Assembly: GCA_964036195.1 (NCBI GenBank)
Contig: OZ038455.1
Location: forward strand, 10,061,855 to 10,125,854
Direction: 5' to 3'
Length of the DNA: 64,000 bases
Source: Sphaerolaimus hirsutus
Lineage: Eukaryota > Nematoda > Chromadorea > Monhysterida > Sphaerolaimidae
In this document: piece after piece, positions 34,801 to 46,800 of the stretch
Numbering within the stretch: the first letter of the stretch is position 1
How the letters are laid out: every line of letters starts with the position of its first letter
Notes under the pieces: model-generated
What the model saw: only the letters and a program-made list of their open reading frames with translations
Told to the model about the DNA's origin: nothing
Databases searched by the model: none
Program-made: the position numbers and the translations under genes

Positions 34801-37800
34801 ATCATATATTTGAAAAAATTCAAAGCTCAAAATCTCAAATTTTCCGACTGTCGAGGTGAAAATTTCTCCTGCACTATCCCACTGTAGAGATGCAATCTGA
34901 AATGTTACAAAAAAACTATTTTCAATTTTTATATCAAATCTCACATTCCTTACAAAAGTAATTTTTCCCCATGTCACAGGTCCAAGCGCCTGCGATCAGC
35001 CAATGTCTCAGGGCACGGGGGATGCGCAGATGTCCAGATTTGCATTCGACTACAACAGCAGAACTTGCGTTCCATTCGTGTATAGAGGTACGTTCCTTTT
35101 TATATTTACATTTATTGTCAATATTGACATTATTGACATTTTTGAGACAACATCGGTGTTGAAATATATTCTGACTGTTTTCCTTGTCAATCATCGCAGG
35201 ACTCAAGGGCAATATGAACAATTTCTTGAGTAAATCGGCATGTGAAACTATTTGTCCAGTGTTTGACAATCCGTGTCCCATTGGACAGCCCATTTTGGGA
35301 CCAAATAAAAGGCCGCAAGTCTGCAACCCTCTGGATGTCAACTCCTGTCCCGATAATTACTTTTGCCACGCTGGTCAGTTTACGTTTGATTTATCTTTAA
35401 TATAATTACTTAATGTATTTCCTCGAAATACCCCTTAGGGGTGATTTTTTCAGAGTGCAAATTTTGAGAGGGGGTGAACGAAGGGGGTATTTCGAGGGGG
35501 AGGGGCTTTTTAATACATAGTAGCCATTTCGCGGGGGGTATTTCAAGAGGGGGGGGGGTATTTGAGGAAATACGGTACATGCGTTTTTATGCGATGTAAA
35601 ACGTGCTGAAAATCTCACTTTTTGAAGAACTATTCCCTATAGTGATCCATTCCCAAAAACACTAAATTCACATTCAATCCAAGAAACCCCCAATCACAAT
35701 CCACTTTCCACAAACTCAGGGGGTTCGCCAGACACTACATGTTGTTGTCAAAAAGCGACGCCCGACCCATGCAATGCGAAGGCACCCCAATCCGGCACCG
35801 GAACATTCCAACTGCAGAGATATTATTTCGACACGTTCAGCAGACAGTGCAACAAGTTCACTTACAGGGGGTTGAAAGGCACTCAGGTGGGTGTTGATAT
35901 TTAGGGGTTGGCAGGTGGGAAGTTTGTGGTTAGTGATGGAAAAATACCGGGGAACCGGTTCCCCGGTGCTGGGCACCGAAAGGCACCAGCACTGGTGCCT
36001 TTCGGTACGGTGCCATTTTTCGAGTGTGCCCTGCAATTTTTTTAAAATAGCACCTGTGTCGGTGCGGTGCCATATTTCCCGGTGCCTTTTCCTTCACTAG
36101 TTGTGATGTTTGCGATATTGTGGGATATTTGTACCAATGGTAAAAGATTTGGCAACACTTTTCCATAAATCAACTTTTTGGGCTTATTGATAGTAAGTAG
36201 AGGCGTCAATTGTTTCTGTGATATAACAAGCGATTTCCCAGTATCAGATTTCGATATTCAGATATTTATTCTTTTGATAGGCAACTTTCTCTCACCTCAA
36301 TGTGAACATAAAATATTGTAAACAAACTTCATCGCAGAATAACTTCGTATCACTGGCACAATGTGAGAACAGTTGCCCAGTTTTCGAGAACCCATGTCCT
36401 GACAGTTTTGGTGCTGGAAATTCATTGGATGCAGGTTTGTTCCTCATGCCGATCATTCTACTACCTATATTTAAAAGTTAAAACCGGAATATTTTTTATA
36501 ATTTTTTTCTAGATCGACTAATTAAATGCTACCCAACAAATTTGAATTGCCCCTCGAACTTTTGGTGCCATGTGGGTGCAAGCGATGAGAGCACTTTATG
36601 CTGTCCAAATGGTATGTTGATTAACTTTATCTAGGTATGTAAACAATACACACCATTGTTTCTCAAATACCGTATTTCCTCGAAATACCCCCCCCCCCGC
36701 TCGAAATACGAGCCAGACTCGCTGTGCATTTTTACCCGCTGTGCATTTTTACCCGCTGTGCATTTTTCGCTGCCCGGTGTGCATTGTTGCCCGGTGTGCA
36801 TTGTTGCCCGGTGTGCATGGCGGCCGCCCCTCCATGCACACCGGACCGCCATGCACACCGGGCAACAATGCACACCGGGCAGCGAAAAATGCACAGCGGG
36901 TAAAAATGCACAGCGGGTAAAAATGCACAGCGGCACAGGCTCTCGAAATACCCCCCCCCCCCCCAATATAGTGTATAGAGGACGAAAATGACAAAGCTAC
37001 AGTTTGCTCCGGGAAACGCCGAATACACATTAAAAACAATGTTTGTGTTATGTTAGAACAGGGTTTATAATGTCTAGGTACTTATAAACGTCTATAGAGT
37101 CTTACAGATGACCGTTTTTGTTGCATGTTTCAACGTCTGTGCACGTTACAAACAACAATTTAGTACTGGGATTTCAAAAACTTTCTGGCGATAAAATAAC
37201 CCCCCTCGAATTACCCCCCTCGAAATACCCCCCTCAAAATTCTCACCCTGAAAAAATAAACCCCCTGGGGGTATTTCGAGGAAATACGGTAACTCGATCT
37301 ATCACAATTTGTGATTCACAAATGTCTTTTCTAAACTTCTCCCCCCACCCGCAGCAAAAGACGCATGCGCGCAGCCAATGAGCAGGGGTCAGGGCTCCGC
37401 CCAGCTCACCAGGTGGCACTACGACCCTGTGACAAAAAGTTGCAGCCAGTTTGTTTACACCGGCATGAAGGGTAACCAGAATAATTTCCTGAGTCAACAG
37501 CAGTGTGAACTGCAGTGTGATAGTAAGTTGCGTTTTAGTTTAAATGGGGGGGGGGTTTGTCAGCGGGCAGGGGACTGGGTACTCTCTCATTCCGGTCCAG
37601 TTAAAATTTGTACACATACCCACAAAAAATACAAACATTTCAAAAATCGAATTGAGAATGCATATCTGTAAACAAATTTACGAAAAGATTCTTTTGTATT
37701 TGTGTCTATTACAAGCCGACATTGCTAATTTATCTATCCAAACATATTCATATCTGAAGAGACGTTTCAGAAAATCCATTAGAACTTAGGCTTGAACTAT

Positions 37801-40800
37801 ACTGTAAATGGCAAAAATTTATGCAAGGAATGTGTCCTGCATCGTTTTGGATGGCTATACAACAAATAGGTGTAAAACTTTTGATCAAAAAATAGGTCTA
37901 AAATCTGGTAGGTTTTCGTCTTTTACTCTTCCTATCTAATTCTATAAAAAGTTCTTAAAAGCATTATCGTATTACTGAACCCCTACTGAATCTACCTATA
38001 ATCCCTAAAAGTTATTCACACCTCAACTTAAACATTATAAACAAGTAACCCTCCCCGCACCCAGCGTTCATCAACCCCTGCTCCAACGGTGATGCCCTGC
38101 GCTCTAGCGGCAACTCGGTGACCAAGTGCAACCCCAGTTTCCCCTGCCCCACCGCCTACTACTGCCACATTGGCAAGGACGAGGAGTCCACCGTGTGTTG
38201 TCCAGCGAGTCTGTTTGTTTTGGGATTGTGGAGACACCTGGGGACAGTCCCGCATTTTGGAAAAGGGCCCTGTAAAATGTCAAATGTTATGCGAAGTGTG
38301 AAAAGGCGTGTAAAATGCCCTGGAAAATGGGTGCCATTTTACAGAGCATTTTTCATGACTTTTGGCGCATATTGCATGATATTTGAGATTTTACAGGGCA
38401 TTTTACATGGTCAGGGAGTACCCCCTGGGCCCAGATTTGATGAGAACAGTAAGGCACCTTAAATAAAGCATTGTAGCAGCGGTAATCCGCGTGTCGGGCG
38501 CTTTACTTTCTAAACACCTTCCCGATCAAGTCCGGCCCCCTATTTTTATTTTCACTTGCATGCCCTATCTCCGGTTGTGTGAGGGGTGGAAAGCTAATAC
38601 TTGTGAGGTATATAGGTGCAACCCCCCACTACCCCTCATGAATAAATGGGGCAGCGGCGACTCATTATAGAGGGGGTCGCTGTATATGTGAAAAAAATTT
38701 GCGGCGTTTTCACTGTCCCGCACAGGTCCAGCCCCCAGTTTATTTCTTACGCTACGGCTTGTAAAAGGAAAATGGTGCTAAGTGCTAATGACATTCTCAA
38801 ATGGCGCCAGTGCCATGGCGCCATTATATCACTAATCCCGATGCCTCGATATTTTTTCCCAATCCCAAACCTTAAATTTGAAAAGGCTTTTTTCTCTTTT
38901 ATTTTGTAACAAACTTGACCCGCTGGTTTAGGGTGTTTTATAGAGGAAGGTTTAAGGTTCCAAGTTGCGTAAATAACTATACCCCAAAAATGCCTCCATT
39001 AGAAAATTTACTTGGGGTTAATTCAGAATAGAAAATGTTGACAATTTTTGTTCCTGTAATGGTGTAGTTTTGACATCATAAATTTCACCCCAAGTAAATT
39101 TTATAATTGAGGCATTTTAGAGGTAAAGTTTTTTATGCAGCTTGGAACCTTTTTCCCCCACTCTTAAAAACATCCTAAACCAGCGTGTGAAGTGTGTAAA
39201 AAAATAAAAGCAAAAAGTGAATTTTTAAGTTTTTCTTTTTCTTGTCTGCTGCTTAGGGGGTGGGTGTTTGTGGAATGTTTGTGGCTTAGGACCATGGCAC
39301 TGGCGCCATTTGAGGTAGCCAAGTGGTGCCACACCATGGCACTTATTTCCTGTGGCGTTATTGGTGCCTGACGCCTAGGGTGTCAACTTTCCGTTTTCCG
39401 TTTTCCGTTTCCGCTTTCCGCAGCCAAATTTTTTTCTGTTTCCGTTTCCGTTTTCCGGCTGCTAAATTTTTTTTCCGTTTCCTTTCCGTTTTTCCGGCTC
39501 ATTTTCCGTTTTCTGGCTAAAATTTCAGTTTTTCCGCCTTTTTTCCGTTTTCCGGCTCAATTGTCTGTTTTTCCAACTTTTTACCATTTTCTGACTCAAT
39601 TCTCTGTTTTCTGTTTCAGCCAAACTGGTAAACATGCATGCAGGTTCTCAATTATGTGAATTGTTTCTATGTCTGGCAAGATTTCTGCAAATTTTTTGAT
39701 TTCTGGATAAATTTCAGCAATTTTTTTACCGTTTCCGGCAAAATTTCAGCAATTTTTTTCCGTTTCCAGCATAATTTCAGCAAATTTTTCTGTTTCCGTT
39801 TCCGTTTTCCGGCCTTTCATTTTTCCGTTTTCCGTTTTCCGGCAGGTGCAAAAATTTTTCCGTTTCCGTTTTCCGGCAAGTGTAAAAAATTTTCCGTTTC
39901 CGTTTCCGTTTTCCGCCAAAAAGTTTTTGTTGACACCCTACGACGCCCCTTTTTTCAAGCCATAGCGTGAGAAATAAACTGGGGGCCAGACCTGTGCGTG
40001 ACAGTGAAAACACCGCAAATTTTTTTCACATATACGGCGATCCCCTCTATAGTTAGTCGCCGCTGCCCCATTTATTCATGAGGGGTAGTGGGGGTGCACC
40101 TATATACCCCACAAGTATTAGCTTTCCACCCCGCCCACAACCAGAGATAGGGCGTGCGAAGTGAAAATAAAAATAGGGGGCCGGACTTGATCGGGAACGT
40201 GTTTAATTGAGTGTGGTACCAGGCAATGATTGAACATTGTATTTTTTAAACGTACCATGTATTTTTGAATTATTCCTCGAGGAGTGACTCTTTTTGTCCT
40301 AATGTTTGAAAAGATACACAAACGAATAGCTGGGCGATTTGGGGGTGGGACCCCCAACTCTCTCCCTTCCCTACCCCTGGTGGACGACATGGGTTATATT
40401 CGAGGAGCTTATTCGATAATATATGGTACTAAAATCTTGAATTCATTCTTATCACACATACAGGGCGTAGTCAGAATATCTTCACAGTGCATATTTCAGA
40501 AACCAGTTTTAATATATAACACTGTGCCAAACAGCTTGCTGCATATTTTAAGAACACATTGTGCACCCTCACAAGTGTTGAAATGTTCTGATAAATACAT
40601 GCACATCCACCCACTGATACGTGTGTAAATGCATGCATTTTTATCAGTTTGGCGAAATGGAAAGTTAAAAAAAATTAAAAAAATTGTGCAAAAATGTCCA
40701 GCTATCATTTTGATAGTAATACAATTTAATGCATGTAATATGCATGTCGGCTAAATGCACGCAGTTACACACAGCAACTGCTTTACGAAAATACAGCAAC

Positions 40801-43800
40801 AACAACAACAACAAAATGCACTGCAAAATCAAACGAAAAATTCTCCCTCGAAAAATTGCATGCCTTTCACATTACACAAGTGCTAGCACCACCACCGTTG
40901 TAGACAAATTGCATAATCAGATGTAAAATAAAATGTTAAAAAACTATATGGATCAATGTAGCCACGCCCACTGGTATATCGTCGAAATTTCAGAAACTCA
41001 TATGCCTATCTGTTTTCAACACATTTGAGTTTGCCTTGCCAGCCTGAATGATCTTTGGACCGGTGCCTCTCATTATCTAAACCCACTCGTCATGTAGTCC
41101 CGGCCGTCATGTAATTCTACGTGGTTGTTATCGATTGTTGTTTACATGACTAGCATGCCGACGTCAATTTTTGATCGCCCTAAACATTGAATTGAAAGAC
41201 TCTATATTCTTGTAAACTCAAATATATTCAAAACAGTTTTATAAGTTCCCAAATTTCGACGATGTACCAGTGTGCGCGGCGCCGATGTGGCAAAGGCATA
41301 CACGTGACATATTTTCGCACAAATATAACCACATATCCACTATCATATTTGTGTATATTATAAAGAATTACTTGCGTGACTCAGGCGGCGACCCCTGCGA
41401 ACAGTCGCAGCGGCCCGGCACGGGAAACTCTCAGCTCGCCAGGTATTACTTCAACTCTGTCACCAGGGAGTGCCAGCAGTTCACGTACAGGTGTGTCGCT
41501 GCGAAACGCATATTATGCTGCGATTATAGCTCAGGCGTAAAATTGACCGGACGTAAAATTGAGTTTTGGGCGTAATATTAATTACAGGTGAATGGATAAA
41601 GATACGACGTTGTAATTTTAGTCAAAGAAAGCGCATATGCAGATGTTGCTCATCAGTTTATTTTAGTCGTACCAGAAGTTATGCATTTTGGCATAAATTT
41701 TTTTAATCTTACACCCTAATTTTATGCAACTTACAGCACATAATTGGAAAATTTAAGGCGTTTGGTTCCGTAATCTGTTAAGTGCAAAAGTGAAAAAAAT
41801 TGAGTTAAGTGCGGATCTGATATATATTTTCATTTTTCTTCATGATAAAAAAAAATTACCTCAATATCTCATACCGTTCCCGAGATACACAGATACCTAT
41901 TTTTGAAAAAAATGCAACTTTGCATCCGAAACCCGTTATCTACAGCCCAAAATAGATGAGTTTGCACTCGAAACCCGTTATCTACAAAAAAAACTATCAT
42001 TTTTGGCACCCGAAACCCGTTATCGGCAGATAAAAAAGTTTGCATCCGAAATCCATTAAGGATTTGGCTAAGAGGTGTCAAAATCACCATACAAAAATGG
42101 AGTTTGCACTCGAAACCCGTTAAGGAACAAATCTGCATGTACGTATGTTGATGTGATGTCAATCAAGTGGCCATAACTTTAACCATATTTGCCAGCCAGA
42201 GGGTTGTAAATATGGAAAATGTAGATAAATTCATGGTGTCTTCGAAAAGTTTTGGGCGAGCGTTGTCACTCAAACCATGCTGGCTCGGGCCAATGTCAAA
42301 ATTTTAAGTGTGATTTTCAAAAATCCCAAAAACGTGCAGATAACGGGTTTCGGAATCAAACTCCTCATTTGTGCTAAAATTCATAACTCCCAGTACAATT
42401 TAAATAAACTCATGAGCTTTGGACACAAGAAACGTCTGCATCTAAGCTTTCTTTGACTGAAATAACAATGTTGTGTCTTTATCCATTCATCTGTAATTAA
42501 TTTTATGCCCAAAATCAATTTCACGCCCGGTCAATTTTACACCCGAGCTGTAATCACAGCATTAGTGAAGTCTAGCCGTCGAATCAGGGGGGCACTCCCA
42601 TCCCAGACTCTGTAAAGTGCCCTGTGAAATCTCAAATGTCATGCAAAGTGTCTTAAGTCGTGTAAAATGTTTTGGAAAATGTTAAACGATAGTTTTACAT
42701 GACATTTTACATTTTACAAGGCATTTTACAGGGTCATGTGTTGCACCAGGCTCCGTCTGTGTCCAGGTAGTAGCTTTAATCAAGACGCTCTCAATGATTT
42801 CCATGGGCTTCGTTAAATTTCAGATGGTGTTTCTATTTTATGCGTTTCACCTATAATCACATTTGAAATCAGCATACTTTTTCTTCATTTCTGAACTGTA
42901 AAGGGATGAGATCAAGATTATTCGAGGTTACTTTTGTACTCACATGGATGACAGTTAAATTACTCATGAGAGAAGGCTTGCTTTTTTCGCAACAATATTT
43001 TCAATGTTTGGTCCTGACATTCACAATATCATTGTTTTTCAACTTTTCAGGGGCTTGATGGGCAATCAAAATAACTTCCTGAGCAAGGGTGACTGTGAAC
43101 TGACATGTCCAGGTTTGTCAACCGTTTAAAAAAAGCAATATTTATGGACCTATGTGTATCTGTAAAAATTTCAAAGGTATTCTTAACAGTTGAACTTTTT
43201 TGAGCCACAAGTCAACATTGGAGATCAATGTACATCCCTGTGTTTACGTTTGCGTTTTTTTGCGTTTTTGCTTGTATTTGAACCAATCACTATATCTTAA
43301 CAGGTCTGCAGTTTTTCACAAATTCATGTTAAAACCGTGTCAAATAGGCCCCACACACGCTAGTTGACATTGACACAAATGTCAACTGGTTCCGATCACA
43401 ATTCAATGCTTGCTGGCGAGCCAACAATCGACCTTCAAATACAAGCTTCGGATTGGGACCGGAACCAGTTGACATTTGTGTCAATGTCAACTAGCGTGTG
43501 TGGGGCCATATTGACTTTTTTCTAACAAAGTTGACACTGCGCTTTTAGCCACCGCCGAAATAATTTGCTGTGCTTTGATTTTTCGAATTGTGTTCCATAT
43601 TTTCCGTTTTCCTTTAGCGATGGGAGGCCATTGTCAGAGCGACGCTCTGATTTTTGCTCATATTGTTCACTGAATCGGGAAATAACTAGTCACCTAAATA
43701 GTTGAATTTTGTGAGCATGAAATGGGATTTTCTCAATGCACTCATTTTATTTCATTCATTTGAATGTAAATAAATAAATAACTATTAATTGAAATACATT

Positions 43801-46800
43801 TAAATATTGAAAAACACTCTTGTAAAATTTGCAACCTCTTTGTCACTGATCCCTGTTAAGATTAAAAATGCATATTGTAGACTTAATGATGGTGCTGAGT
43901 TTACAGCTAAAAGTGTGATACAAAAAATGTTTTTATTATTATTTTAGAATAATGAATTGAGGGACGGATCCTTTTATAAGCTGGCATGGCGAAAACTCTG
44001 TTGAAGGACCTCATCATGCTCCGGCCATATCTGAAAATGAATTTTGCGTGTTTTTTGCTTTAGTAACAAACCAAAATTCAGAATATTCAACTCAAAATTA
44101 CTCTGGCAAAGATAGCTAATTGAATGAACTGACTTCTAATCTAGAGCGATCAAGATAATTGTTAAAGTGTATACCTTGTGTTCAGTTACAAACTCGCCAC
44201 TAAATCGATTAATAAAAACAGTCAAAAAATCAATTCCGTATTTTTGCATCCCACCTTTCATCAGTAAACTCAGCCGCAATAGTGCCAACAAACAAACACT
44301 GCACAAATGACCCCATTACCCCCCAAAGCACACATTTACCCCCCACTCATCGATTTTAGTGTTCACAAACCCCTGCTCCGGAGGCCAGCCGAAAATGGGA
44401 CCAAATAACCGGCCGCAACAGTGCAGCATAAATGGCGCCGATTCTTGTGGAGCTGGTGGATTTTATTGCCACATTGGCGCCAGTTTGGATACCACCGTCT
44501 GCTGTCCAAAGTGTTGGTTGCTTTTTTGCATTTGTGTTGTGTACAGGGGGCACACCTGTAAGATGCCCTGTAAAATGTAAAAGGTCATGCAAAGTGTGAA
44601 AAGTAATGTAAAATGACTTGAAAAATGGCACGACTTTGCTAAATATGTATTTTCCTGTCTTATTATAAAACATTGTTCTCTGCAATTCTTTCATCATGGA
44701 CTACCAAGTCAGAAAATCTAGCGAATTTCGCTTGGCACAAAATTTGGAGGATTGCCAACAAATTTAAAAAAAATTAAATACTTAACTTTTCAGTGGGCCC
44801 ATCCGCGTGCAACCAAGCGAGAACCAGCGGAACAGGCGATGCTCAATTGCAAAGATACTATTACGATGCGAACTCTAGGAGATGCGCTCAGTTTGTGTAC
44901 AGAGGCTTTTTTGGCAATGAGAACAATTTCCTGACTGAGAAAGCCTGCCAAAATGCGTGTCCAGGTTGGGCATTCTTTGATTTTGTTTTGAAAATGCAAA
45001 TTGTGTGAGGGATTACAAATTCATTTCATATAGCCATGACGGGTATCCTAACATTTCAAAATTAAGATTTTGTAAAAAACCATTTCCTATATAGCGGAAC
45101 AAAAAAACGTTCGAACGCGGAACAAAAAATCTCGATCAGTGTACCTAGCGACTAGTGATGGAACAGCGCCAGAAAAAAGCGCAAAGCGCCAATGGCGCCA
45201 TGGCGCCATTCCATCACCTCTAGCGACCTTATCCTGGAACCTGATAAAAAACCCTCCAAACACCCCCCCCCCCTCCACAGTCTACACGAACCCGTGCGTG
45301 GGCGGCAGTCCCATGACCCCCATCACATTCTGCTCGCTGGCGACCGCGCAGAGGGCCTGTGGGCCCAGCGGGTGGTGCCACATTGGAGACCCCTCTGCTG
45401 TGCCCACGTCCACTTTGTGCTGCCCTCAGAGTAGGCGGGGCTTGGGCTTGTGGGGATTGGGGGGGGGTGTTTGGGGGGATTGTGTGGAGGGGGGTATTGG
45501 GTGTGATTATAGTGTGACGTGAAATAGACACCTCTGGGGGTACTCCCAGGGCCTGTAAAATGTCCTGTAAATTGTAAAATGGCATAGAAAATGTAAAATG
45601 TCATTCAAACTGTCAAAAGTCGTGGAAGATGCCCCGGACAATGGCAAACTCGTTACATTTTACATGACTTTTGACACCTCGCATGACATGAAACTTTTTA
45701 CAGATCCTTGCCCCAACATCTTTTGTCAAGAGTTCTGGGTAATATTGTAGAATCTTACATATTTCTACCTATTTTTCCAATTTTCTGTCCCATTTCTTTC
45801 TAGGGAGCGACCCCTGCATCCAGCCAAGGTCTACTGGCTCAGGGAACTCCAACCTACAGAGGTGGTACTATGATGTGAGATCAAGGAAGTGTGAGCAGTT
45901 CTCCTACAGGGGGCTGTACGGAAATCAGGTTTGCTGAACTTTGGCACACTTTGTATTGAACGACCGCTGGGCGGATAGTTACATAGTTCCGGAAGTTTGC
46001 TATACATATTCTTCTGAATGATGTCACGTGACATATTTACTGTGTGCTAAAATACCCAATGGTGAAAAATGTAATGCAAGGAAAAATAAAATCTTTCCCA
46101 GTATTCAGATGGGTTATGGTAGATTTATCTACCGTATTTCCTCGAAATACCCCCCCTTGAAATACCCCCCCCCCCTCGTTTGACCCCCCCCCTCTCGAGA
46201 CCACTATGAAACAATCACCCCCCCCCTCGAAATACCCCCCCCCAAATTGAGTGTAAAGGGAACGTACATGACAATAACTGTAGTTTGTGTTCAGTGTACT
46301 GCAGAACACACGTTAAAACAATGTCGGTGTCACGTTAGAACAGTGTACATACCATCTACATACTAATATTAGTCTACAGAACCTTATAAATGGCGGTTTT
46401 TGTTGCATTTTTCGACGTCTGCGTACGTTTCAGACGACAATTTCGTACTTGGTTTTCAAAAATTTTCTTGTGAAACAATAACCCCCCCCCTCGAAATACC
46501 CCCCCCCTCGTTTAACCCCCCCCCTCTCGGGACCACTATGAAACAATCACCCCCCGGGGGGTATTTCGAGGAAATACGGTATACAGCCTAGTGTATAGCA
46601 AAGTGTAAAGCCAATTCAAATCCCTGTGCACTTTCACCTCCATTCAGTTTTAATGACCAGTCAACAATTGTGCATCTTGCAGAATAACTTCGTCACTTTG
46701 TCATCGTGTGAGAACACGTGTGATGTGCTCGAAAATCCCTGCGCCAGAGGTGAACCTGCTTCCACGAGTTCAGGTCAGTCATGACAATATTACATAAATA

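Larger units (their letters stand above)
38511..40205. mobile_element. Large foldback element with about 250-bp arms, in intron 25
   Basis: The left arm starts TAAACACCTTCCCGATCAAG and the right arm ends CTTGATCGGGAACGTGTTTA. The arms match through CCTATCTC, CCCCTCATGAATAAATGGGG and GGTCCAGCCCCCAGTTTAT to near CGCTACGGCTTG. No open frame of note and no clear target duplication were found. Several smaller elements lie between the arms. Confidence 0.88.

Noticed and set aside
36631..37039. His/Cys-rich open frames (CIFTRCAFLPAVHF and similar) on both strands
   Set aside because: Both strands give nearly the same peptide because the DNA is a palindrome. Not a gene.
39323..39970. Open frames with FRFPFS repeats
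   Set aside because: Produced by TTTCCG filler in a TIR element.
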